Source of the DNA: Bugula neritina
Taxonomy: Eukaryota > Bryozoa > Gymnolaemata > Cheilostomatida > Bugulidae
DNA length: 64,000 bases
Direction: 5' to 3'
Assembly (NCBI GenBank): GCA_964035545.1
Contig: OZ037772.1
Coordinates: 776,501-840,500, forward strand
Numbering within the stretch: position 1 is the stretch's first letter; each line of letters opens with the position of its first letter. Positions 1 to 11,302 of the stretch are shown one piece after another. The notes beneath the pieces are model-generated. The model ran no database searches, had not been told where the DNA came from, and worked only from the letters and a program-made list of their open reading frames with translations. Both the position numbers and the translations under genes were made by a program.

Positions 1-1740
1 GTACCTCAGTAAACATCTCAGCTGATGGACATCTCATGTGTCGGACACGAGAAGGTGTAGAAGTAATAAATAGAGACACTCTGGATACTATCAGCCCAGT
101 GAAGGACACCAACACTACAGTGTGGGGGGAGATAATCCAACCTGAAGGGGTGATGGTTGGCAGCTGGTATAACATAGAGGAGGAAACAGCTGAAGCCTCA
201 CTTCTTGATCCGAACTCCTTTGAGAAGACTCGCTCCCTCTACAAGCAGCCATTAGGTGTACCTGCTTACTATAGAATAGCTCAGCACGACTCACTGCTCT
301 GTATTGTAGACATGATAGAGAAACAGCTGGTAGTCTGTAACCTAGTTGACAATAAAATGCAGAAGTTCCCACTTCCTGAGATGGAGAACCCTGACCCTGT
401 ATGCATCCTCCCAGACTCATCTCTCCTCATTGGAGACCGTACTGCAGATGGTAAAGTGAGAAGATATAAAGTGGAGAACACAACTCTCACTCTAATGTGG
501 GAGTTTCCTCACATCTCATATCCAACTGGTATTTCCTTTGATCCAACATCTGAACTGATTCACATCTGTACATGGCTAGGACCTCTCCTCATCCTCTCAC
601 TTGAAGGTAAATACTCTGTTTATTATAGTAAGTTTAGTTATTTTATATATAATTATGTTGTAGTAAATAATATATTTTAATAATTAACAGTAAACAACTT
701 CCACTCATAAGATATATTATGATATTGTTAGTATTTATCAAGTCACTGATATTATTTTTAGCTAAAAGTTATGTAATAAAGACTGTAACATGCTGATAGT
801 AGATGTTATATTCTTCATCACATGACTTGTAGCTAATAATAATATTATTGAATAATACTGCCTCCCTACAATAAGTTTATTTCCAGCTGCAGTAACATGC
901 AGGATGTAAGCACAGGTAAAAGTGTATATTATATTGTATAGGTTTAAGGTGTACTCTGTGTAGTGTGCAGTGAGCTCTTAGTAAACTCTCTATTCAGTCT
1001 TCCTTTCCAAGGGTTCACCTGGTAGTGTAGAGGATAGGGACTCCACACTGCTGAGTGAGTTGGTGCTGCAAGGGGTTCAAACCCACCTATCAGCATGTCT
1101 AGTTAGTATACTATGCAAGTGTTTTACAGTAATTTTAGAGGTGCTCAGTCTAACAACTGTACAGACTGCCAGCTACACATGAGTTATGAGTTGTAGTTTG
1201 ACTTCAGTCTAGTGCTGCTATTGTTTTGGTCATCAGATAATTTAAATGTTAATAATTTGATACTTTTTGACTGCCATTACTGAGACTATGTAATTTGATG
1301 ATGGCTGGTAGAGCAGTGTTTGCTGGTGGGACTCAGGTGGCTGTGGTTGGTTCTTGTCAAGTATTTAATATGTGATAATGTTGGAGTAGCTGCAGTATTA
1401 TTAGAAGTAGACACGTGGGTGTGTTCTTGCTCAGAGCCACAGGCTAAGTTTATGGGTCAAGGTCAATATTGTTGTATAACGAGACACTGTTTTCTATTTG
1501 AGTATTTACTTCATGCATGTAACCTGCTTAGTTGCATCTTTAAAGGCAGTCTGTCTGTTTCTCTCAATACACACCAACTGATACAATATGATGCTATTAT
1601 TTACAGGTCAACTGGTGCTTACTGTTCCCAGAGAAAGTCTTGGTGTTAGTGACTGGGTGTTTGACATTGCTGCGTATAACAGAGACACAGTGTTTTTAGC
1701 ATGTGTAGATGGTCTGAGGAGATACACAATAAAATACTAA
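1..1740 (+). CDS. beta-propeller-like protein, last two exons (5' partial)
   Basis: Two exons join cleanly. Exon 1 is open from the window start to 606 and is followed by a GT donor (607). Exon 2 is 1607-1737 with stop TAA at 1738-1740, after an acceptor ending TTTACAG. A glycine codon is split 1+2 across the junction, and the frame stays open to the stop. The roughly 245 residues visible have short repeated beta-strand-like segments (for example LPDSSLLIGDR, YPTGISFDPTS, LLILSLEG, DTVFLACVDGLRRY), the rhythm of NHL, SMP-30 or WD-type propellers. I see no catalytic residues and cannot name the family. The true start lies upstream, because the frame is open before the first Met at 36. A polyadenylation signal follows at 1918. 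Any TRIM/NHL-type partner domain would be outside the window. Confidence 0.7.
1014..1095 (+). repeat. tRNA-derived SINE head or tRNA pseudogene in an intron
   Basis: Inside the propeller-gene intron, CTGGTAGTGTAGAGGATAGG resembles an RNA polymerase III A box. About 54 bp later GGTTCAAACCC is a consensus-like B box. This is the spacing of a tRNA gene. The flanking arms do not fold into a good acceptor stem by eye, so a SINE head or a decayed tRNA is more likely than a working tRNA gene. Confidence 0.5.
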
Positions 1741-2454
1741 ACTTATCAGCTACAGTCTACTAATAATCAGCTCAGTGAGGTACTGAGAGATAAATTGGAT
1801 AATATTTGTCATCAACATAATTATATTCATTACAATTCATCAATACACACACTCTGTATTTATAGTTGGATATGAGATGTTTTACTGTATCAAATATATG
1901 TTGCTATTTTACCATCTAATAAAGTTTATTTGTTAGTGAAAACATAGTCTGTTTTCATGCCTCATTAGCTTTAGTTCAAGTTGAGTTTGGTTAGTAAAAA
2001 TAATCTATACTGGAGCAGTAACTGTAAATGACTTGTTTGTGGGAGAATTTATTCACTGAATTGACATGCAGGTGCAAGTACCTCCAACATGACTAAGTAA
2101 ATTTATTCCAACCATTCATAATATACATTCCATTGCTGTGTACAACAGCATTGAGTAGCCAATCAAATTGTTTCTTGTCACGCAATCAGGAATCTGATAA
2201 ATAATATATAAGGCAATCAACTAGATATAAACACTGTATTACTCTACACATGAGCTGTCTATGATACAGCTGTTTTGTAAACTGTGTGTAATTTGATGAG
2301 TTTAGTTCAATTGGTTGCAGTTTAATTATGACATGTTCCCCATTCACCTGGTAGAAATACCTTGTGTGCACAGACAAGTTGTAATGACTAACAGAAACTT
2401 TTTCAGTAGGTTCCAGTTCATCTTGAATATAATAGTACAGCTTGTTGTCATTTG
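1741..2454. other. 3' flank of propeller gene, AT-rich, no gene seen
   Basis: This holds the 3' UTR with an AATAAA signal at 1918-1923, then AT-rich sequence with no convincing coding exon on either strand. Confidence 0.5.
1918..1923 (+). terminator. polyadenylation signal AATAAA
   Basis: AATAAA lies 178 bp after the stop codon of the propeller gene and is followed by T/G-rich sequence, which fits a cleavage and polyadenylation site. Confidence 0.6.
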
Positions 2455-2890
2455 GTCTCCATAGTATTGATGGTACACTACCTTGTTTGGCCTTAATATT
2501 ATAGATGGTATATTACCTTGTTTGGCCTCAATAGTATTGTTGGTAGACTACCTTGTTTAGCCTCACTAGTATTGATGGTACACTACCTTGTCTGGCCTTA
2601 ATATTATAGATGGTACATTACCTTGTTTGGCCTCAATAGTGTTGATGGTACACTACCTTGTTTGGCCTCAATAGTATTGGTGGTAGACTACCTTGTTTGG
2701 CCTCAATAGTATTGATGGTATACTACCTTGTTTAGCCTCAATAGTGTTGATGGTAGACTACCTTGTTTGGCCTCAATAGTATTGATGGTATACTACTTTG
2801 TTTGGCCCTAATAGTATAGATGGTACACTACCTTGTTTGGCCCTAATAGTATAGATGGTACACTACCTTGTTTGGCCTCAATAGTCTTGC
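2455..2890 (+). repeat. 35-bp minisatellite, about 12 copies
   Basis: The unit contains GGTACACTACCTTGTTTGGC followed by CTCAATAGTATTGAT. Copies differ by a few substitutions (TTTAGC/TTTGGC, TAGACT/TACACT). It has no coding potential. Confidence 0.85.
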
Positions 2891-3252
2891 TAACAGCACA
2901 ACTTACAAGATTCAACTAATTTAACTTGTTGAGATTAACATGAATATAATACATATGAAATGTGAAAATAGCATTAAAAGTCAAGCAAGGAATTCACATG
3001 TTGACACAATTATATACTTTCACTTGAAGGTAAGCTTGATGAACCAATATGAACTGTTCACAGAGTTTACTGTGTAGGATTTGCACCTAGAATATTTAGT
3101 TACATCAGAGCTAAGTGAAAAATCTAACAGTTGATTTATTCTGTTGAGTATTGATTTTATTACCCAACTTCACCCTTTTTACTGTAGAGTTTGTTGATGT
3201 AAGTTCACTTAATTAAACTATTCTCATGCAAGGGGTGGGGGTGGAATATTAT

Positions 3253-3644
3253 TGTGAATTTATGCTTTACTTGTTATTATAGGGTCTATTTAGGCAAAGC
3301 TATTTCACCAGGTTTGTGATTGCTAACACTTTATTCTATTTATTTCAAGATACTAATAAAACTGTACAACTATCAAAAACACGTTCCATAATAAAAGAGA
3401 GAATATACAAGACTTTACAATAACAATTCCAAGTGCTCTCTGCCTGCTAGTCAAATAGACTAGGGCCCACTACAAGTATTCAGCTCCGCCTACTACTAAT
3501 TATTAACAGTCACTGATTGGCCATCACGATGGCACCATCACACTAGTTGATCTGCATGCTGCAAAATGCATCATGTCCTCTAGTTAAAGTGTGTGCACGG
3601 AGTTATCATTTCGATATAATAACATAATATACAAAATCTCTGCA
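3253..3644 (-). mobile_element. relic solo LTR related to the gypsy element at 24.8-32.6 kb
   Basis: The segment runs collinear with the 410-bp LTRs at 24757 and 32229 but is clearly diverged. Shared blocks include the start (TGTGAATTT against TGTAGTGAATTT), ATTATAGGGTCTATTTAGG against ATTTGTGGGTCTACTTAATC, a CAGCTCCGCCTACT against TAGCTCCACCTGCT block, CTGATTGGCCA against CTGATTGGTGG, and the end (AAAATCTCTGCA against AAAATCTATCACA). It begins TG and ends CA. No internal retrotransposon sequence flanks it and no clear target duplication remains. It is therefore an old solo LTR of the same or a sister family. Confidence 0.7.
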
Positions 3645-4600
3645 ATATGCCACCTGGGATATCTGTATGATAAACTTAACCAATCAACTAGCAGCATCTT
3701 CACTATTCAATGAAATTATCAAACTATATTATTTAACTGTAACATTATCCTAGTGAAACCTCTCAACTGTTCCTCCTATTCACTAATCATCAAATTATTC
3801 TCCTCTACCAAATCAATACATTGTGCAGACTCCATATTTAATCTCCTCTACATACAGTTTATATTCCAGCTATCAGAGTCATGATTCTACATCACATGAA
3901 TGTTCTCTACTTTAACAAGAGAATAGCCAACTATAAAAACCTGCTATAGCACACAATATAGCAACCTGTTATAACATGACACACAGTACATCAATATTCA
4001 TTCACTACACAAAATATCTCAATACACATAACAACTGGAGCTGCTGAAGTTCAATGGCTTATACAAGTTGAATTGAACAAAACACTACGTTGTTCTTCAG
4101 CATATCAACTAGTATGAGTAGTGTGGAGAGATCTTTTATATATATAAAAACTTGTGTTTGAAGGAAATATTAAATTATATTATTCCTCTTAGCATCACAT
4201 GTAGCATGAATATCAACTTATAGTTAGTGAGTTACTAGAAGTTTCTTTGTAACGGAAACCAGTCCGGGTTCCCCTGCAGTTCCATCTCAACGAGTCTGGC
4301 CTGAGCTGAGGTCACCGCATGATGACATCATTCACTAGGTTCTTCTTGGTGTCTGGAAATTTTCTACCAGTTACTCCAGTGACTGAAAATGAAGTACTAA
4401 TACCAGTGACTCGGTCTCAAACTTACTTACTGAGTCATTGTGATTATTAGTTGATGACTTAATGTTTTAGTGAAGTTATAGTTATAGTTAACTTATAGTC
4501 CTACTGACACTAATAGCTAATGTGCCATTCAGTCTCATCTTCATTCTCAGTAATTGTAATACTGATATTAAGACTAACTAACGCCTAATGCTAAGTTCAA
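3645..4600. other. no gene recognised
   Basis: AT-rich sequence with a slightly GC-richer patch at 4255-4330. A 28-codon minus-strand frame there is too short to support a call. Confidence 0.4.
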
Positions 4601-4613
4601 CTACTAATTATTA

Positions 4614-4706
4614 CACTACTAGTACTACTACTACTACTAGAAGTAGTGGTGGTGGCGGTAGCGGTAGCAGTAGTAATGGGAGTACTAGTATTATTAGTAG
4701 TAGTAT

Positions 4707-4751
<45 letters not shown>

Positions 4752-4795
4752 TAGTACTAGTAGTAGTAGTAGTAGTATTAGTAGTAGTATGACAG
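4614..4795 (+). repeat. ACT/AGT trinucleotide microsatellite
   Basis: Long runs of ACT, then AGT with GGT and ATT variants. Both strands are open (poly-Ser on plus, poly-Thr on minus) only because the unit is three bases long. Confidence 0.9.
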
Positions 4796-4940
4796 CGCTT
4801 CTTCATAGGATCTGCCAGTCACCCAGTAGTTGTTGTCACTAAACTATGTAAAATATATAGAGGTTAAAAGGTCACTAAACTATGTGAAATATATAGAGGT
4901 CAAGAGGTCACCAGACTATCACCAACTTTCCATGTACCAA

Positions 4941-5080
4941 TCTCAGATCGATCTCAGCGAGATCGATCCATGGAAAGACGCCAAAGATCGATCTCCGTCG
5001 ATCTGAGCTGGTCGGTCTGTGGAGCTCGAACTCAGATCGATCTCATGTCAATAAGACCATGGAAAGACACCAGATCGACC
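4941..5080. repeat. GATCGATC-rich palindromic cluster
   Basis: GATCGATCTC AGC GAGATCGATC at 4946-4968 is a perfect 10-bp inverted repeat. Further GATCGATCTC and GATCGACCTGAG blocks follow to 5080. The motif CCATGGAAAGAC occurs twice, at about 4967 and 5058. It could be the end of a small non-autonomous element. It lies in AT-rich DNA and encodes nothing recognisable. Confidence 0.55.
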
Positions 5081-5365
5081 TGAGAAGTAGAAAAAGACTG
5101 CGTGCTACAATGTTGTCTGCTAATAAAAATGATAACTTATTGATAATTACTAAGCAAAGTATTAAATAATCATGATAGCCGCCTTTTCAGATGCCAAAAC
5201 TTTGACTTTCAGTACAATGATTAAGAAAACTCAATTATATGCAGAAGAAGGTAAAAAAAAATGGGAGAATTTAAATTGAGTTCAAATGACTATATTAAAA
5301 CTCAGTTTCATAAGCTATTTCCTTTGTAATTTTAAGCCTAACAGTCCTGTAAGTTTATTAATAAT

Positions 5366-5570
5366 CTGCAAGGGCCACACCCACTCCCGAAAGGGCCACA
5401 CCCACTCCAGAAAGGGCCACACCCACTCCAGAAAGGGTCACACCCACTCCAGAAAGGGTCACACCCACTCCAGAAATGGCCACACCCACTCCGGAAAGAG
5501 CCACACCCACTCTAGAAAGGCCACACCTACTACAGAAAGGGCCACACCCACTTCAGAAATGGCCACATTA
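5366..5570 (+). repeat. 21-bp minisatellite, about 9-10 copies
   Basis: The unit is built from GGCCACACCCACTCCAGAAA plus one base. Because 21 is a multiple of three, it leaves a spurious open frame with repeating KGHTHSR. I do not regard it as a gene. Confidence 0.85.
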
Positions 5571-5849
5571 GAGGGAATTCATAGTTTATCAACATAAACA
5601 TAGTCTGTGGTAAATATTAGGTCTGTGCTAAACCCACTTGCTTTCTGTAAATAACACCAGACAAAATGAAGAATGACTCATACCTCAGCCTTAGGTTGCC
5701 CCTGGATCTGCACAAAGTAGGCTGGTATTCTGTGCCCCCACCATAGCTGTCTGGAGATACACCAGCCCTTGGAGTTCCTCAGCCATTTGTACCAAGTGAC
5801 TGTGTGATAGTCTGGTATGATCTTTAGCTTGCCTGATTCTACTACCTGC

Positions 5850-6130
5850 ATTATACATTCTATACTATAGATATACTATGCTATAGATATACTATGCTAT
5901 AGATATACTATACTATAGATATACTATGCTATAGATATACTATGCTATAGATATACTATGCTATAGATATACTATGCTATAGACATACTATACAGTACTA
6001 ATATATATACTACACAGTACCAATATATTATATACTATACACAGTACTAATATATATACTATACAGTACTAATATATTATATACTATACAGTACTAATAT
6101 ATATACTACACAGTACTAATATATATATAC
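5850..6130. repeat. TATA-rich tandem repeats in VARS intron
   Basis: Units ACTATGCTATAGATAT (about 5860-5995) are followed by units built on TACAGTACTAATATATA (about 5995-6130). They are simple low-complexity arrays. Confidence 0.8.
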
Positions 6131-6357
6131 TAATTGTGAAACAGCCAAAATAGGAAAATAAGACCTTGTAGTGCAGTGAGCAAGGCAAGTTCAAGCCATA
6201 CAACTTTAACATGTTGCATTACAGAAGAAAGACCTGCTTCATTTTGGTAAACAACTATAAGTAATATTGGGAGTTACGCCACCTATGAGTAACAACATGG
6301 AGTTGTGTTTCTTTTCATAAACGCAAAAAGGTAAAAATTACTTGTTTCTTCAAGGTA

Positions 6358-6480
6358 GCATAACTCCTAATTGTGTGACATATTTCTAAGTTGAAATGGT
6401 TTTTCCTTGCATTATATAATATATAATGCAAGGAAAAACCATATCAACTTAGAAATATGTCACACAATTAGGAGTTATGC
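6358..6480. repeat. near-perfect 123-bp palindrome (foldback or MITE hairpin)
   Basis: Two arms of about 61 bp meet at 6419 with a single-base loop. I see only about one mismatch (TTGAAATGG against CCATATCAA). The outer end GGAGTTATGCC resembles GGAGTTACGCCACC at about 6270, which suggests a repeated element end. It lies in the VARS intron between the 7248 and 5845 exons, where coding sequence is missing. It could be a foldback transposon, a MITE, or a source of hairpin RNA. Confidence 0.85.
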
Positions 6481-6694
6481 CGCCTCTTTGTCAAAAACAC
6501 GGAATACAAGATTCACACACCAAACAGTACTCAGTGCTATATGAATAGACTCCAATATAGTTCTCCCTCCGTATCTCAGTAAGCTGAGAGACCTGACACC
6601 TCAATTCATGACACAGTAGAATTCTTACCTTAGCAGAATACCATATTTAACACACGGATCTGTTAAATTATTTTGTCCCTACACACAAAAGGCT

Positions 6695-7237
6695 TTGAAA
6701 ACACAGGACAACAGGTTATGAATATACAGGACAACGGGCTATGAATATACAGGACAACAGGCTATGAATATACCGGACAACAGGCTATGAATATACAGGA
6801 CAACAGGCTATGAATATACAGGACAACAGGCTATAAATATACAGGACAACAGGCTATGAATATACAGGACAACAGGCTATGAATATACAGGACAACAGGC
6901 TATGGATATACAGGACAATAGGCTATGAATATACAGGACAACGGGCTATGAATATACAGGACAACGGGCTATGAATATACAGGACAACAGGCTATGAATA
7001 TACAAGACAACAGGCTATGAATATACAGGACAACAGGCTATGAATATACAGGACAACAGGCTATGAATATACAGGACAACAGGCTATGAATATACAGGAC
7101 AACAGGCTATGAACATACAGGACAACAGGCTATGAATATACAGGACAACAGGCTATGAATATACAGGACAACAGGCTATGAACATACAGGACAACAGGCT
7201 ATGAATATACAGGACAACAGGCTATGAATATACAGGA
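6695..7237. repeat. 23-bp minisatellite, about 23 copies
   Basis: The unit is ACAGGACAACAGGCTATGAA plus TAT. It is very homogeneous, with a few A/G and T/C changes. The array ends about 10 bp short of the donor side of the VARS exon 7382-7248. Confidence 0.92.
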
Positions 7238-7709
7238 AACAGAGCACCTGTCCCAAACTCCATCTCCACAAAGTCGTCAGCCACAATAGGTATTCTCCTG
7301 TCAGCAAAAAGATGTCTCACAAATTTCCCGTGTAAGTGTTTGTATCGGCCGTCTTCAGGGTGGACAGCCACGGCAGTGTCACCTACAATAGTTACCAGAC
7401 TTTATAGTCTCTCACAGTATTGAGTATTGATATACAATTATATATTTACTGAGTGTTTACCAGATCCAACTTCACAGTCACTATACTCAGAGTACACAAC
7501 TCCCAGTAAGTTAGTATCAAGCTAATTAACCACTAACCCCTTATTCACACTTACCGTATCGTATCGTAACAGCAAATATCAGCCATTTTTACAAATGTCT
7601 GAGCTTCCTGTACGGTGTTGCGGTACGGTAGGATCAAGCACTGCTTGATTCAAATAAGTTGCGGCGGACTCCTATTGGACAGAAAAACTTTTGCGTTAAT
7701 TCATTGGAT

Positions 7710-7850
7710 ATAAATGTCTAATGTAGCGTCATAGATCGTACCTAATAGCGGACTTTGAAAACTTCAACCCGCACCTTAAACCAAAATGGAATAATAGAAT
7801 TAAAAAATTTAGGCTATCTCAAGTTCTCCACTACTGCTCCTAAGTGAGAA
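7710..7850 (-). mobile_element. MITE copy, diverged
   Basis: On the minus strand it starts with AGGAGCAGTAGTGGAGAA and runs collinear with the element at 11142-11302 through its interior (AACCCGCACCTTAAACCAAA against the reverse complement of the second copy). Its other terminal repeat is degraded. It sits in a VARS intron. Confidence 0.55.
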
Positions 7851-9865
7851 TAGTTAGAGAAATCTACTCGAGTTACTTCAATTGGCAGCAAGAGTCAGCC
7901 ATTATTACGTTGCTAAGCAACAAAGCTATTAGTGACATTGATGTCTACTAACCCAACATAGTTTCTAATCTAGTTGTGGCCACAATAATCTTTTCGTCAG
8001 AATCTTCTACTTTATATGCAAAGGAAAGGAGAATTTCGAACTCCACCTTCTCCTTGTAGCCAGGCACAGAGAGCATAGTCCTTCCTGTCAACTCTACTTT
8101 GTCTACCTGCAATCAGTGATACAACTCTCTCAGACTATACAGGTCAAAGGTTAAACTGTAGTGTGTGCTTCTGAGTCACTGTGTTCTCATTCTTTTCTAT
8201 TAGTTCATATAATGTATATGAATGCTCGTACGAATGAATATGTGGCTGTGGTCTCATTGATGTATTCATTCGAAGATAGTCATAATGTAATATATCAGGC
8301 TGTGTCTGAATACTACTATTAGGTTAGTTACTACCAACACACAAGTCTCGCAGTGAATAACCAGTTGACGTGCACACAGTCGGGAGTCAGACTTATACTG
8401 TACGATATACCTCAATATCAGAGAAGGCAGAGTTGAGAGTACAGGACCAGTTGACCAGTCGGTTAGCTCTGTAGATCACACCTTTCTCGTGCATTCTGAT
8501 AAACGCTTTGTTCACCGCTTTCAAAGATTTCTAATAAACAATTATATATGAGTCATGTGTCAAGTGTGAACTGATTGGAGACCAGGCCTCATGATTAACC
8601 AATCATAGAGAGGATAACACACTGAGTCAGTAAACAGCCGACACGACATATAGACTCCACTACTCAAACATAATATATGTATAGAGAGGATAACTCCTCA
8701 CCTCATCCATAGTGAACGTAGTTCTGTCCCAGTCATAAGACCCGCCCACTTTCCTCAACTGATGGTAGATTCTGTCTTCTTTTCCATAGAAATTATATAA
8801 TAACACTGACCAATCATTGTGCTGCAAAACTTAGTTATATTAGCAACTTAAATAATGAGACCAATGATAGAGTGTGATGAAGTAAACCTATATTTAACTT
8901 TTTGTATATTCAATTATATATAAGAATTTCATCATATTGACGCTATTATATTATCTTATATCAAACTGTAGCAACTGAACACCAATAAGATAAAATAAAA
9001 ACTCAAACCCTAATACTAAGTCACTATGAAATGCATTTTCAAGATAAAATATTCCCTTACTGGTTCTTCCATTCCCACACTCGTCTCACAAACTCATCTC
9101 GTCCCAAATCGTGTCGAGTTTTATTCTCTTCTCTAGCGAGTTTTTTCTCGACGACAACTTGAGTGGCTATTCCTGCGTGGTCACATCCGGGTACAAACAG
9201 TGTCACCTTCCCATTCATCCGGTGCCTGACAATACAACAGAACTGACACCTGCAGACACCTGACAACACAAGCATATCAGACACCTAGAGATATTCTGGA
9301 AAGGTGCTGAAAGAAATATCTGTGGTTGAAACAACATCAATATAATAGATGAATGACTTATGCCAACCGGTACTTAACACAAATTTTATCAGCATTCAAA
9401 AAAGAATTAACAGGGGGATGTTCATAGCCTGTCTGTGGAACATCTCAAAGTGACTTGGCAAGATGCCAAAATGTCATGTAGTCACCACCAGAGGAATGGT
9501 GTCTACTGTTACATGCTATAAGCTACATACACCACCAGTTTAGTGACTAGGTAAGTACGGAGTTGTCTCATCTATATGAATGAACATCTCACCACCGAAC
9601 TATCGCATCCTCAACTGCCCCCAATCACATCTCTCTCGGTTACAAAGTAAAAAGCAACCAATCACAGTACCTGTTACAACAGAGTAACAAATCACACCTC
9701 TACGTGTTAGAAGTAACCAATCACACATTATAGACTTTACTATGATGAGAAATGTACCTTTGAGATTATACTCAGGTTTGAAGAATCCTTCCTTCTCCCA
9801 CCAAGAGCACCAGGCAGCTTCCACATAAGACGGGGAATAAGAACCAGGCATGGGAGACGTCGTGT

Positions 9866-10892
9866 CTAGAATAACAGAAAACTATAAAGTATAGGGGAGC
9901 AGCTGTGGTCTAGGGGTTAGAGCGTTTGTCTAGTGAACACGAAGCCATTGTTTGACAAAGGCCATTGGTGACGTTAGAAAGAGCATCTAGTCATAATTGC
10001 TCCTGTGCCACATCTAAATAAGTCCTTAGCCTGTTTTAACAAAAATGCTTTCCACCAGGAGTCTCTCACAAGGTTGGTGACTATACCCTGATATCTAGAT
10101 ATACTAAGTTGAGACTTGTCTTCTACTGGTCCATACAGTTCAAATATGATAAACACATGTATAAATACAATAATCTATTCATAGCCCATAGTCTAACCAC
10201 CAACAAGGACGAATAAATAAGACGTGGCCTGACACTACTACTACAACTTATATAACTTATACACAGCAGACTGTTAGGAGTATTTGAATCTGAGGCTATC
10301 CAATGTATGAGTAGGGCAGCCCTAAATGTAGGATATTGGAATACCATGTCTTATTACTTCAGTCTAAAGCAGTTCTTATACCTTCACGATTTTCAGTCAG
10401 AAATTCAATTTTGATGAGTTGCATTTCATTGTAAAAGCCAATCATCAAAATTTTTGCTTTGTGCATGCTTAATCAAATAATTTTAGAGTAACAATCAAAG
10501 GGAATGATAACTCTTTTAGATATGGGGTATTCATGTTTATAATTACATCGGCTGTCTTTTTCAATTATCACTTTTATGCTGTCAACTTAATTTATTACGT
10601 TTTCAAAGGGCATCAAATAGTGATTAAGCGAGATATATTTGAGTATTGCAGAGTGAGCTTCCTTATTAATATGATTTCAACAATTTTAAGTAAGACTATA
10701 GCGGGGCGGGAAACACTAAACTCCTTTCAGTAAAGATAGAAACGCAACTTCAGTTTAAACTGCTTACACACATAACTGTGTGTTCACTACCGAGCAGTGT
10801 ACACTGATAAATCAGTGCTATAACTGAAACTTGTAAGTAAAGGAATAAAGAGCTCAATTGAGTATAAAATGTAGAGAATAATTGAACTGAAC
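9866..10892. other. VARS intron 2, no gene seen
   Basis: It contains a diverged dispersed repeat at about 10386-10440 (TTTTCAGTCAGAAATTCAAT) that recurs at about 55645 next to the same TTGCATTNCATT motif. The short open frames here show no domain. Confidence 0.4.
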
Positions 10893-11141
10893 CTTTCTTA
10901 TGGCCAACTGGTGTGTCCACGTTATACGTTACTACAGCCTTCTCCTTTTTCTCTTTCACTTTTTTCTAGAAAAAAAAATCAAATTTGAAGAAAATAAAAT
11001 GGAAATTGTTAACTACAGATAGACAACTTCCAAGTAAAAGTACAGCCATACAGTCGCAATACGAATATGTAATTCAAGTAACACTTTCATGTAGAAGTAC
11101 AACCATAAATATGAATAGAAAGTAACACAAATATATACATT

Positions 11142-11302
11142 TAGGAGCAGTAGTGTAGAAATCGAGATAGCCTAGGTTCTTAAATCTTATTATCAAATTT
11201 TGGTTTGAGGTTCGGGTTGAAATTCTGACAAGAACATAACTTCTTATGCTACATTTCTAATCTAGAACACAGGCTTTCTCAATTTCTCCATTACTGCACC
11301 TA
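11142..11302 (+). mobile_element. MITE with about 38-bp terminal inverted repeats
   Basis: The left end TAGGAGCAGTAGTGTAGAAA and the reverse complement of the right end, TAGGTGCAGTAATGGAGAAA, match across about 38 bp including the following GAGATAGCCT / GAGAAAGCCT block. The 160-bp element has no coding capacity. Related copies lie at 33927-34071 and, inverted and damaged, at 7710-7850. The autonomous partner is not in this window. Confidence 0.65.

Noticed and set aside
4255-4345. Minus-strand coding exon (AVTSAQARLVEMELQGNPDW)
   Set aside because: Only 28 codons, no recognisable domain, no convincing acceptor, and no neighbouring exon that joins it.
4588-4842. Poly-Ser (plus) and poly-Thr (minus) proteins
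   Set aside because: Both are readings of one AGT/ACT microsatellite.
5286-5597. Protein with KGHTHSR repeats
   Set aside because: 21-bp minisatellite in frame; no start context, no domain.
2455-7237. CRISPR-like arrays
   Set aside because: Repeats are directly adjacent without unique spacers, in a eukaryotic intron-rich context.
9895-9970. tRNA gene or SINE (GTGGTCTAGGGGTTAGAGCG)
   Set aside because: It has an A-box-like start but no B box at the right distance.
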